A stretch of DNA of 20,822 nucleotides from Desulfuromonadales bacterium C00003107 (GTDB lineage: Bacteria; Desulfobacterota; Desulfuromonadia; Desulfuromonadales; Syntrophotaleaceae): contig MAXT01000050.1 in the NCBI GenBank assembly GCA_001751225.1, positions 1-20,822 on the forward strand, given 5' to 3'. The position numbers were made by a program, and so were the translations under genes. The notes below the pieces were generated by a model that searched no databases, had not been told where the DNA came from, and saw only the letters and a program-made list of their open reading frames with translations. Each line of letters opens with the position of its first letter. Positions within the stretch are counted from its first letter, which is position 1. This document shows positions 7,374-14,861 of this stretch, in pieces.

Positions 7374-8057
7374 GTGCCGGAACAAACACCGAAAACCAAA
7401 TCTGAACAGCATATAGAAGATATCATGCAACAACTCGATCCTGCATCGGAGCGTTACCGCGTGCTCAACAGCGCCCGCCGGTTTAAATCTTCCTGGGTCG
7501 ACTTGGGAGAAGAACTACTCAAGGTCAACCAGGAACATCTCTATCGTAACTGGGGTTATGAGTCTTTTGAGGACTATTGTACGCAAGAGGTACGCATTAA
7601 AAAACCGACCGCCTTGAAGCTAACCCGGGCCTACAACTATCTGGCCAAGGAAGAACCGGAACTGCTAAGCCGCCAGGCCGAACTGAACCCCTTGCCTGAC
7701 TATCGTACCGTCGATCTGCTGCGCCAGGCGCGGCAAGAGGAACAACTATCGGTTGAACAGTATGATGCCTTGCGCAAGACGGCCCTGGAGCAAGCCCGCA
7801 GCCACCCCACCGTGCTGAAACAATTCAAAGAAATGACCGCTGCCACCAACAGCGATCCGCAAGCGGAACGAATGCGCCACTGCAAATCGGCCCTGAGTGC
7901 AACCCGGCGCTTGCTAAGCAGCCTGGAGAATCTTAGCCACCTATCCGACGCCTATCAGGTACCACTGATAGAGTTGCTTGAGCTCCTTGAACGGGAAATA
8001 GCTGAACAAGATCCTCAAGAGAGCACCTCTGCCGAGCATGACAATGCTTCCCAATAA
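7374..8057 (+). CDS. Helical protein of unknown function
   Basis: A soluble, charged protein of 227 residues without signal peptide or membrane segment. I do not recognise a named family. Residues from about 28 to 95 contain the stretch SWVDLGEELLKVNQ, then NWGYESFEDYCTQEV, then KKPTALKLTRAYNYL. This resembles the small helical modules of phage- and plasmid-type DNA-binding regulators, where a 'gets-up-early' helix pair is followed by a helix-turn-helix-like segment. That resemblance is only by eye. The middle (about 120-165) is Glu/Gln/Arg-rich and predicted helical, and the C-terminus has a Leu-rich helix (LIELLELLEREI) followed by a polar tail. It starts at GTG 7374 by its GGAG site. It is 108 bases upstream of the next methyltransferase, which has its own promoter, so it may be monocistronic. 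Confidence 0.75.
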   Translation: MPEQTPKTKSEQHIEDIMQQLDPASERYRVLNSARRFKSSWVDLGEELLKVNQEHLYRNWGYESFEDYCTQEVRIKKPTALKLTRAYNYLAKEEPELLSRQAELNPLPDYRTVDLLRQARQEEQLSVEQYDALRKTALEQARSHPTVLKQFKEMTAATNSDPQAERMRHCKSALSATRRLLSSLENLSHLSDAYQVPLIELLELLEREIAEQDPQESTSAEHDNASQ

Positions 8058-8134
8058 GGGTTTTTCGTGCTATCTTGCCCGATCTGCCGAGCGGCCTGAG
8101 AAAAGCGCTGCGGCCCCCAAAGCCTTAAACCGGG

Positions 8135-8143
8135 TGGTATAAT
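8135..8143 (+). promoter_or_regulatory. Extended -10 promoter element before the UbiE-like methyltransferase
   Basis: TGGTATAAT (8135-8143) is a perfect extended -10 (TGnTATAAT). No good -35 box lies 17 bases upstream, which such promoters can do without. Transcription would start near 8150, just ahead of the AGGAG at 8155-8159. Confidence 0.5.
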
Positions 8144-8165
8144 CGTAACAATCCAGGAGTTTTTC

Positions 8166-8990
8166 ATGGCCAAAAATTTTAAAGATAAGGTCAGGGAACA
8201 GTTCAGCCGCACCGCCGAGGGCTATGTTCGCAGTCCCAGTTTTTCCCAGTCTGCCGATCTGGCCGAAGCAGCGCGCATGCTGAAACCGACCAGCGACGAT
8301 ATTTTACTAGATGTTGCCTGCGGTGGCGGGCATAGCGCCCTCTATTTCGCACCGTTGGTCAGAAGCGTGGTCGCCTCCGATCTGGCGATGCAGATGCTTA
8401 AAAAGGCTCAGGAATTTATCAGCGAAGAGGGTGGCGTAGAAAACGTCACCTTCCGCGAAGCCGATGCAGAGGACCTGCCCTTTCCTGCCGGAGCCTTTAC
8501 TCTGCTGGTCTGCCGCATTGCCCCTCACCACTTCCCCGATGTACCGCGAGCTCTGGAAGAATTCCACCGGGTGCTGCGCCGCGGCGGCCGCATGGTGATC
8601 ATCGACACCTTGCTCGCTGACGAGCCGCACATTGCCGAGTTCCAGCACGGTTACGAAAGGTTACGCGACCAGACTCACATCCGTGCCTTCACCAAAACCG
8701 ATTGGGAACAGATGGTCATCGATGCCGGTTTTATTCTTCACGAAACCACAGTGCAGAAAAAAACCCATGATTTTCAGGAATGGGCCAAACGATCGGGCTT
8801 GTCTCGAGACGAGGTACAGCAACTAAACAAGCTGTTCATTGAAGCCAGCGATGAGATTCAAGACTTTTTTCAGGTCGAAACCTTTGCCGGCGAGGTCGAA
8901 AGCTTTACCGACAACAAGCTGTTGATCAGCGCCAGTCGACCACCAAAGAAGTCTCCGCAGACCAGCAACAAGCAGCCACCGGCACAATAA
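8166..8990 (+). CDS. Class I SAM-dependent methyltransferase, UbiE/COQ5-like (Methyltransf_11)
   Basis: A soluble methyltransferase of 274 residues. Motif I is LLDVACGGGHSAL (47-59), the acidic ribose-binding position is in VVASDLA (68-74), motif II region is ADAEDLPFPAGAF (99-111), and HRVLRRGGRMVIID lies at 134-147. This is the layout of UbiE and of many small-molecule C- or O-methyltransferases. Residues after about 165 replace the UbiE C-terminus with a helical segment (THDFQEWAKRSGLS) typical of a broad family of uncharacterised methyltransferases, so I do not call it menaquinone synthesis. The last 20 residues are Pro/Gln/Lys-rich and likely disordered. AGGAG is 6 bases before the ATG. 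It is convergent with yjbQ, with repeat D between them as a probable transcript end. Confidence 0.88.
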   Translation: MAKNFKDKVREQFSRTAEGYVRSPSFSQSADLAEAARMLKPTSDDILLDVACGGGHSALYFAPLVRSVVASDLAMQMLKKAQEFISEEGGVENVTFREADAEDLPFPAGAFTLLVCRIAPHHFPDVPRALEEFHRVLRRGGRMVIIDTLLADEPHIAEFQHGYERLRDQTHIRAFTKTDWEQMVIDAGFILHETTVQKKTHDFQEWAKRSGLSRDEVQQLNKLFIEASDEIQDFFQVETFAGEVESFTDNKLLISASRPPKKSPQTSNKQPPAQ

Positions 8991-9022
8991 AAGACCAGGA
9001 CAACAGATAAAAGGGCTTACTT

Positions 9023-9167
9023 TGATGCATTCGCAAATACTTATAGGATGGCTAAGCAAAGAATTCGTCCTACAAGGCCTGGTGTTTTTTCAGGGATGAA
9101 GGCATACGTCTAGTATATCGAGGTCCTGAAAAAACGCCGTAGGGCGGACTTTTTTGCGACGCCATCA
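9023..9167 (+). repeat. Palindromic intergenic repeat, copy D (full length)
   Basis: The 145-bp copy runs from TGATGCATTCGCAAATACTT to CTTTTTTGCGACGCCATCA. The right arm has CGCC-GTAG-GGCG then GACTTTTTT, a plausible weak terminator for the methyltransferase upstream. The right half is nearly identical to the compact copy A, which suggests A derived from a D-like element. It ends 3 bases before the stop codon of yjbQ. Confidence 0.85.
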
Positions 9168-9170
9168 ACT

Positions 9171-9587
9171 TTATTCGCCGATGATCTTGACCAGCACACG
9201 TTTGCGGCGGCAACCATCGAATTCACCGTAAAAGATCTGCTCCCAGGGACCAAAATCGAGTTGGCCTTCTGTCACGGCCACCACAACCTCGCGGCCCATA
9301 ACCGTGCGTTTAAGATGGCCAGCGGCATTATCTTCACCGACATTGTGCCGATAGGAAGCTACCGGCTCATGGGGAGCTAATTTTTCCAACCAGTGATCAA
9401 AATCGTGATGCAGGCCCGACTCGTCATCGTTGATGAACACCGAGGCGGTAATATGCATGGCATTGACCAGCACCAGACCTTCGCGAATTCTGCTCTGACG
9501 AAGGCAGTCTTCAACCTGCGGCGTGATATTGACATACCCCTGTCTTTGGAGCACTTGGAACCACAGCTCCTGGCGAAAACTTTTCAT
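9171..9587 (-). CDS. yjbQ: YjbQ family protein (UPF0047), secondary thiamine-phosphate synthase
   Basis: A small beta-rich protein of 138 residues, matching the family length. The conserved stretches are present: [16 protein letters not shown] (about 42-57), the [13 protein letters not shown] segment, [19 protein letters not shown] with the metal-binding type His residues, and [16 protein letters not shown] near the C-terminus. E. coli YjbQ has low thiamine-phosphate synthase activity when overproduced, but its true role is not settled, so the name is borrowed from the family. GGAGG lies 4 bases before the ATG at 9587. No thiamine gene is nearby. It is divergent from the glucosaminidase gene (89-base gap) and convergent with the methyltransferase. 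Confidence 0.9.
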   Translation of the reverse strand: MKSFRQELWFQVLQRQGYVNITPQVEDCLRQSRIREGLVLVNAMHITASVFINDDESGLHHDFDHWLEKLAPHEPVASYRHNVGEDNAAGHLKRTVMGREVVVAVTEGQLDFGPWEQIFYGEFDGCRRKRVLVKIIGE

Positions 9588-9676
9588 CGTTCCTCCAATT
9601 TAAGACACCGATAGGCCAAGAGCCTCACAGATACACAGGTGCTCTGTTAACCATCAAGCCTGCACAAAACAATCAA

Positions 9677-10600
9677 ATGACCCAATATCAAAAAATACTG
9701 CTGCTAATCCTGTTATTGAGCAGCTCCTTACTTGTCAGCGCTTGTGAACGGTCTGCATTCTCCTGGCCGGCACCTGAAACCGGTACCATTGCGACAATCA
9801 ACCTGGCCAGCCACCAGGATTTGAGCAATTACCTGACGGCCAACGATTACCAATGGGACACTCTCGGCCAAGGAGTACCACTCTTCCTGCTCACCGCTCT
9901 ACCGAAGGACCTTCACCGCATCCAGGATACCACCGAGCGCAAACAACTGTTTTTCCTCTCCCTGCTGCCATCTGTATTGCTGGCCAACCAGGAAATCACC
10001 TTACAACGCCAACAACTGCTCATCGCCCTGCGTCACTATGAGGCCGGCTTACCTCTTTCCTCGCCCCAACAGCTGCTGATCAGTCGCCTGACCAAAAGGT
10101 ACCGACTGCGCCATAACCCGTTAACCAACCAAAGCAGTCGCAAACAGCTTTTGAAGCGGCTAGATACCCTGCCACCGGACCTGGTGCTGGCTCAGGCTGC
10201 TAATGAATCGGGGTACGGCTCGTCCCGTTTCTCACGACTTGGAAACAATCTGTTCGGACAGTGGACCTACGCCACCGGCACCGGTCTGGTGCCCAAAGAA
10301 CGCTCAGCCAATCAGCGTCATGAAGTACAACGCTTCGCCAGCTTGTATGACTCGGTGCGCTCTTACATGAATAATCTCAATTCTCACCGTGCCTACCGCT
10401 CGCTACGCACAATTCGCGCGCAAAAGCGTTCCCAAAAACAAGCCTTGCGAGGAATCGACCTGGCTGCCGGGTTGCTTCTCTACTCCAGTCGCCGGGATGC
10501 CTATGTCGCCGATATCCGCTCCATAATTCGCAGAAACAAGCTTTCCCGACTGACAACTGTTAGCCTGCGTCCCGTAGCCGCCCACACCGCCGCCCTGTAA
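9677..10600 (+). CDS. Bax-like glucosaminidase-domain lipoprotein
   Basis: A probable cell-wall hydrolase of 307 residues. The N-terminus has a lipoprotein signal: hydrophobic KILLLILLLSSSLLVSAC with lipobox VSAC and acceptor Cys23, so the mature protein should be lipid-anchored, likely in the outer or inner membrane facing the periplasm. The C-terminal half (about 160-295) matches the Bax/FlgJ-type N-acetylglucosaminidase fold (PF01832): LVLAQAANESGYGSSRF with the catalytic Glu177, then NNLFGQWT at 190-197, and a late TYR-like segment around SYMNNLNSHRAYR. It would cut the glycan strands of peptidoglycan. E. coli Bax is similar in size and layout. There is no Shine-Dalgarno site before ATG 9677, yet the lipobox distance shows this start is right. 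Repeat E follows 12 bases after the stop. Confidence 0.88.
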   Translation: MTQYQKILLLILLLSSSLLVSACERSAFSWPAPETGTIATINLASHQDLSNYLTANDYQWDTLGQGVPLFLLTALPKDLHRIQDTTERKQLFFLSLLPSVLLANQEITLQRQQLLIALRHYEAGLPLSSPQQLLISRLTKRYRLRHNPLTNQSSRKQLLKRLDTLPPDLVLAQAANESGYGSSRFSRLGNNLFGQWTYATGTGLVPKERSANQRHEVQRFASLYDSVRSYMNNLNSHRAYRSLRTIRAQKRSQKQALRGIDLAAGLLLYSSRRDAYVADIRSIIRRNKLSRLTTVSLRPVAAHTAAL

Positions 10601-10612
10601 ACTTGCAAAGTT

Positions 10613-10765
10613 TGATGCATTTGCAAAAACTTATAGGATGGCTAAGTAAAAATTTCAATCTACAAGGCGTAGTGTTTTTTCAGGGATTCCAGGCATACAT
10701 ATCGTATGTCGAAATCCTGAAAACCCACTGCAACGTAGTAGAGTGGACTTTTTGCGACACCATCA
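10613..10765 (+). repeat. Palindromic intergenic repeat, copy E (full length)
   Basis: The 153-bp copy runs from TGATGCATTTGCAAAAACTT to CTTTTTGCGACACCATCA. Its apex is CATAC-ATATC-GTATG, keeping the five base pairs seen in copy C with a different loop. TTTTTTCAGG pairs with CCTGAAAA. It ends 5 bases before the stop codon of the RelA/SpoT-like gene and fills the gap between two convergent genes. Confidence 0.85.
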
Positions 10766-10770
10766 AAACT

Positions 10771-12216
10771 TCACTCAGGCGATTCCATACCGTCCTTGAC
10801 TCGGCCACGTAAATAGCGCCGAATCTGATTGCGGGCTCGTGGAGTAACCGCCCAATCGAGCCATTTGGGCAGCACTCCCGGAGCATCTCTGCGTTCGATC
10901 TGCACCTGATCACCATCGAGTAGCCGAGTTTTCAGCTGCCGAGTCTGGCCATTAATGCGCGCACGCCAGGCAAAAAGACCGAGTTTCTCATGGATAGCAA
11001 AAGCAAAGTCAAGGGCGCTGCTACCTTCGGGCAAGGTGCAGATTTTACCGTGCGGTGTATAGACCTGAATACTTGCTGATGCCAGCCGCAAGCTTTCCGT
11101 ATCGATGGCCGATTCCCCCTCCAACAGGGAACGCATCAAGTCCTGAAAATTGGCCATTCGGAATTCAAAGCCGGGGGTCAGCACTCCCGACTCGTTGAAG
11201 CGGGCGAGTTTGCGAGTGGTAATCTCTACCCGCAGACGATGTTCACCCGCCTGAACCGAGGTTTTCAGGGACTGATAACCGAATTGGGACGGCACTGTCA
11301 GGTGATCTCGTAACTTTCCGGGAATAGGATTGTGCAGACGGTGCAATACGCCCAGAGCCAGGTAGGCATCCATCGTTGTATCGACCTGAATTTCCAATGT
11401 ATAAAGGGCAGTCAGACCGCGACCGACCCCCCGTACCGCAGCGATAGAAAACGGTCGCCAGCGATCCAGTAGGGCAAAACTCAGTTTCTGATGATCAAAG
11501 GCCTGAGAAATATTAGAGCGAATCTTACGCAAGCCTGGGCCGACTTGCATCTGCAACGCCCGCACCACCCGCTGATAACGTTCTGCACGACTAGGGTAAA
11601 GGATACGCAGGGACAGCGCTTCCATCTTAGCGGCCACCGATCCCATGCCGAGATGGCGAGCCAGAGGAACATAGATTTTGCGGGTTTCTTCGGCGATCAG
11701 GGCCTGTTTGGTGGGGTTAAGGGCACTGATAGTTTCGAGGTTGTCCATGCGATCCCAGAATTTGAGACACAGCACCCGCACATCCTCGATAGCTAACAGC
11801 AGGGTTTTACGGTAAGTTTCAGCCTTTAGGGCCTCGCGGCTAAGTTCAGCGGTAGCCACCTTGGTCAGACCGTTGACCAGCAGCGCCACCTCTTCGCCGA
11901 ACTGCTCCTCGACTTCGCCGAGAGTGACAGGGGTGTCTTCGACCACGTCGTGCAGCAGGCAAGAGATGATTGAGGCAAAATCCATCCAATGACGGGCCGC
12001 CCGATGGGCAACCCGCAGGGGATGGAAAAAATAGGGTTCTCCCGATTTACGCAGTTGTCCCTCATGGGACTTGCGAGCTACCTCGATAGCCCTCTGCAGA
12101 GCTTCAATACCCTGATCCAGGTCCTCTTCAGTCAACCCGCCGCCGTAATGGGTGACCAGCAGCTCCATTATCTCATTGACCATGCGCTGCTCAGTTCGGC
12201 GATCGGCCTTTACCAC
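10771..12216 (-). CDS. Short RelA/SpoT homologue: HD hydrolase + decayed synthetase + TGS domain
   Basis: A 481-residue protein of the (p)ppGpp synthetase/hydrolase family. The N-terminal HD domain keeps the hydrolase residues: RKSGEPYFFHP (His65), LLHDVVEDT (His89, Asp90) and FWDRMDN (Asp155), all lined up with SpoT. The synthetase-like region (about 245-350) is recognisable by LHRLHNPIPGKLRDHLTVP and FGYQSLKTS. However, the catalytic DIYAFRV of SpoT reads GLTALYT (Gly267 for Asp), and the EVQIRT motif reads RVEITT, so synthesis of alarmone is unlikely. A TGS domain begins at about 383 (IQVYTPHGK). The helical, zinc-finger and ACT parts of full RelA/SpoT (about 700 residues) are absent. The likely role is ppGpp hydrolysis or regulation. 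GTG 12216 has GGGAG 7 bases upstream. It is last of six co-directional genes. Confidence 0.85.
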   Translation of the reverse strand: MVKADRRTEQRMVNEIMELLVTHYGGGLTEEDLDQGIEALQRAIEVARKSHEGQLRKSGEPYFFHPLRVAHRAARHWMDFASIISCLLHDVVEDTPVTLGEVEEQFGEEVALLVNGLTKVATAELSREALKAETYRKTLLLAIEDVRVLCLKFWDRMDNLETISALNPTKQALIAEETRKIYVPLARHLGMGSVAAKMEALSLRILYPSRAERYQRVVRALQMQVGPGLRKIRSNISQAFDHQKLSFALLDRWRPFSIAAVRGVGRGLTALYTLEIQVDTTMDAYLALGVLHRLHNPIPGKLRDHLTVPSQFGYQSLKTSVQAGEHRLRVEITTRKLARFNESGVLTPGFEFRMANFQDLMRSLLEGESAIDTESLRLASASIQVYTPHGKICTLPEGSSALDFAFAIHEKLGLFAWRARINGQTRQLKTRLLDGDQVQIERRDAPGVLPKWLDWAVTPRARNQIRRYLRGRVKDGMESPE

Positions 12217-12319
12217 TTGAGAACTCCCTTATTTTTACAGACTTTGAATACCCACCTGTCGTAACAGGCCATTCAAGGAATCAGCATAACTCAACGATCC
12301 ACCGAATAACAGTAGGGGC

Positions 12320-12667
12320 TTAACCCGGCGGCCAGTGTAAAGTGCGGCCTCCCAGCAAGTGAAAATGCAGGTGCCAGACGGTTTGCCCGGCTCCTTCCAT
12401 ACAATTGTTCACCACTCGGAATCCCTGTTCGGCAATACCGAACTGCTTAGCCAGCTTCGCTGCCACCACAAAAACGTGTCCAACCAGCAGTTGATGAGCC
12501 TCGGTCAAATCGTTAGTGGTCGCAATATGTTGCCGCGGGATAAGCAGATAATGATGGGGGGCCTGGGGAGCGATATCCTCAATAGCCACCAGTAGTTCAT
12601 CCTCGTAGACAATCTTAGCCGGTATCTTGCCGTTGATGATGCTACAAAAAAGACAGTTGCTTTCCAT
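12320..12667 (-). CDS. hinT: HIT family purine-nucleoside phosphoramidase (HinT-like)
   Basis: A 115-residue histidine-triad protein that hydrolyses AMP-lysine type phosphoramidates and aminoacyl-adenylates. The triad HLHFHLLGGR is at 99-108 (His99, His101, His103), the N-terminus has CLFCSIINGKIPAKIVYEDE with a CxxC zinc pair (Cys5, Cys8), and the length equals HinT. ATG 12667 is preferred because GGAGG is 4 bases before it; ATG 12670, one codon earlier, is too close to that site. The coding region starts inside the last 26 bases of the YhaN-like gene, so translation is probably coupled. The transcript would continue over a 103-base gap to the RelA/SpoT-like gene. The function of the pairing with the nuclease genes is not known to me. 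Confidence 0.92.
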   Translation of the reverse strand: MESNCLFCSIINGKIPAKIVYEDELLVAIEDIAPQAPHHYLLIPRQHIATTNDLTEAHQLLVGHVFVVAAKLAKQFGIAEQGFRVVNNCMEGAGQTVWHLHFHLLGGRTLHWPPG

Positions 12668-14861
12668 CATTCCTCCCTTCCTGAGCGACGGTTGCGGTGC
12701 TCCTCCCCTGATCGTCGAGGGTCACAACGTTCCAGCGATCGCGGGTCGCCCGCTTCAACAAACGCTCGTCGTGACTAAACAGTATGATCTGATGCTCGCG
12801 GCTAAGCCGTTCGAGAACATTGAGGGCCTCGGCCAGGCGCTGCTGATCGAGATTGACCAAGGGGTCATCGAGCAGCAGCGGCAGAGGCATGCCGTTAGCC
12901 AGTTGCCGGGTCAGGGCCAAACGCACGGCAAAGTAGACCGCATCGTTGGTGCCGCGGCTGTAAGACTCAACGGGTCGCCAGTCCTTGCCCCGCCCCGGTA
13001 AGGAAAGGGAAAAATCATCAGCCAAGCGAACCTTCTGGTAGCGCCCTGCGGTAAGCAGGCCGAGATAACGGCCGATCTCGGCAGCAAAGCGTTCCAGATA
13101 GGTGCGGCGGAACTCATCTACCGCCTCGGACAGCAGTTGATAGGCCACTGCCAGCGCATCCCGTTGTTGCAGCAGCGCCGCCTCCCGCTCCTTGAGCTGT
13201 TCGCCTTCCTCTTCAATCTGCTGTAGATTGCTCAACTCACCCTGCAGTGCCGCCTCGCGACGGGTCAAATCGAGTAATTGCTGCTCATTCTGGCGGATTG
13301 TCTCGCGCAGCTGCTGCAACTGTTCCTCGGCCTGCGGTAGCTCCTCGGCACTCAACAACTCCTCTTGGCGCAAGGGCTTGTCCTGCTCCATTCGCTCGCC
13401 AAGGACAGCCAATTCCCGAGTCAGATGGTCTTTTTCTTCGCTCAGATGCTCCGAATTGTCCAACACTTGAAGAGCGCTCTCCACCTCCCTGATCTGGCCC
13501 AGCAAATGCTGATGACTCTCAAGATTTTTTTGCATACGCACCAGTTCTACCGGCGAAGTGGACAGACCACGGACCTCTAAACGATTACTAAGATCGATGC
13601 GCCGGTCCCTTGCCTCGTCCCGACGTCGTTCGACAATCTGCAGCTGTTCCTGCAAATCTTTACGCTGTCCTCCCAAGTTAAAGCACCGCCACAGATGCAG
13701 ACCCCAAAAAGCTGCAGTTACCAGCCCTGCCAAGCCCCATAGGGGTAGTTTAAAAGCCCCGCCGAACAAACCCGCCAATAAAGAAATCAATACTGCTGCC
13801 ACGGTGATCAGGGCCGGTCTTTTCCTAGCAGGATTAGCTTGTTGAGCCAACTCCTGCTGCAAAGCACTGGTCTCGGCCTGCAGAGTCACCATATCCTTGC
13901 GAATACTTTCACCTTCGCTAAGTAAGGGAGGCAGTTCTTCCGGCATTTCCCGCGGCAATCCGGTTTTGACCAGTTCATTTTCCAGATCGGCGCGGCGCTT
14001 TTCCAGCTCCTCAACCTTACCGGATTCCCGATGAATCCGGCCGTAATCCTTACGCAGGCTGCCTTCCTTTTCTTCCAGCTGCCATTGTTTACGTACCCAA
14101 TCCAGATAACGCTCACCGGAAATCTGATCCGCCCGGTTCTTTTCCATCGACTCGCTCAGTTCAGCGATCTGCTCCCGCAGAGAGGCAAGCTCCTTAAGAC
14201 CCTGCTCGGCAGCGAACCAGCGTTGCTGCAGCACTTCGATCCGTTCACTCAGTTCATCAAGCTGGCGGGGCCGGGTTTTATCCTTACCCCAGGGATTCTT
14301 GCGAGTAATATTGAAATAATCGTCGCTTAAAGAAGTCAGAACCCGATCGTAATCGACTTCGACAAACCCGGATAGCAAAGCCTTGAGCCGAGTGGTCAGT
14401 CCATTGCGATCGGCCAGTTCCAGATCACCCTGGCCGAAAAAGAGGCTGGAGCGAAAGATATCTTCATCGGCCACGGCCAGCAGCCGGTTAAGCTGATCAA
14501 GGTATTCGGCCCGCTCCGAAGAACGTCCCTGGGGAGCAGCCTTGCCGTCAAACTGATAGAGCACCTGATACAGATCGTCGCGCTCGATCAATTGCACCCG
14601 GTCGCTGATCAACTCCCGCTCGATGCGCACCGTGCAGCCGCCATTTTCCAGAGCCAGGGCAGCCTCGCAACTTCCTTGTCTTCCCCAGGACTTGTAGCGG
14701 TCCTTATCTCGCAGGCCAAACAAGGCCGCTGGAATAGCCTCCATCATGGTCGATTTACCGGACTCGTTAGACCCGATGACCAGATTGAAGCCCCGCCGGA
14801 AATCAAAACTCCGCTCACCAAACTTGCCGAAGTGCTTTAATTCCAAACTGCGCAGAATCAT
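12642..14861 (-). CDS. YhaN-like (SbcC/Rad50-related) membrane-anchored ATPase
   Basis: A 739-residue ATPase of the SMC/Rad50 kind, split by a long middle. The Walker A loop GSNESGKST is at 30-38, the signature-like SYSRGTND at 633-640, Walker B LPLLLDDP at 660-667 and the switch His in FSHDE at 696-699. Between them two coiled coils (about 195-345 and 400-580) surround two membrane segments at about 350-370 and 373-391, which take the place of the CxxC zinc hook of Rad50/SbcC. This layout is that of Bacillus YhaN, whose coiled coil is membrane-embedded. It presumably works with the metallophosphoesterase encoded just upstream as an ATP-driven DNA end-processing complex tethered to the membrane. 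Its ATG overlaps the TGA of that gene (ATGA). Role in repair is inferred from the family. Confidence 0.87.
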   Translation of the reverse strand: MILRSLELKHFGKFGERSFDFRRGFNLVIGSNESGKSTMMEAIPAALFGLRDKDRYKSWGRQGSCEAALALENGGCTVRIERELISDRVQLIERDDLYQVLYQFDGKAAPQGRSSERAEYLDQLNRLLAVADEDIFRSSLFFGQGDLELADRNGLTTRLKALLSGFVEVDYDRVLTSLSDDYFNITRKNPWGKDKTRPRQLDELSERIEVLQQRWFAAEQGLKELASLREQIAELSESMEKNRADQISGERYLDWVRKQWQLEEKEGSLRKDYGRIHRESGKVEELEKRRADLENELVKTGLPREMPEELPPLLSEGESIRKDMVTLQAETSALQQELAQQANPARKRPALITVAAVLISLLAGLFGGAFKLPLWGLAGLVTAAFWGLHLWRCFNLGGQRKDLQEQLQIVERRRDEARDRRIDLSNRLEVRGLSTSPVELVRMQKNLESHQHLLGQIREVESALQVLDNSEHLSEEKDHLTRELAVLGERMEQDKPLRQEELLSAEELPQAEEQLQQLRETIRQNEQQLLDLTRREAALQGELSNLQQIEEEGEQLKEREAALLQQRDALAVAYQLLSEAVDEFRRTYLERFAAEIGRYLGLLTAGRYQKVRLADDFSLSLPGRGKDWRPVESYSRGTNDAVYFAVRLALTRQLANGMPLPLLLDDPLVNLDQQRLAEALNVLERLSREHQIILFSHDERLLKRATRDRWNVVTLDDQGRSTATVAQEGRNDGKQLSFL

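Noticed and set aside
8087-8115. Imperfect hairpin GCCGAGCG / CGCTGCGGC after the gene at 7374
   Set aside because: It has a bulge and is followed by C and A residues, not a T-run, so it is not a convincing terminator.
4912-10765. Repeats as a CRISPR array
   Set aside because: The repeats are about 150 bp, far apart, separated by genes, and no cas gene is present.
10603-10812. Open frame over repeat E
   Set aside because: It spans the repeat and runs into the end of the RelA/SpoT-like gene; no ribosome site and no independent protein features.
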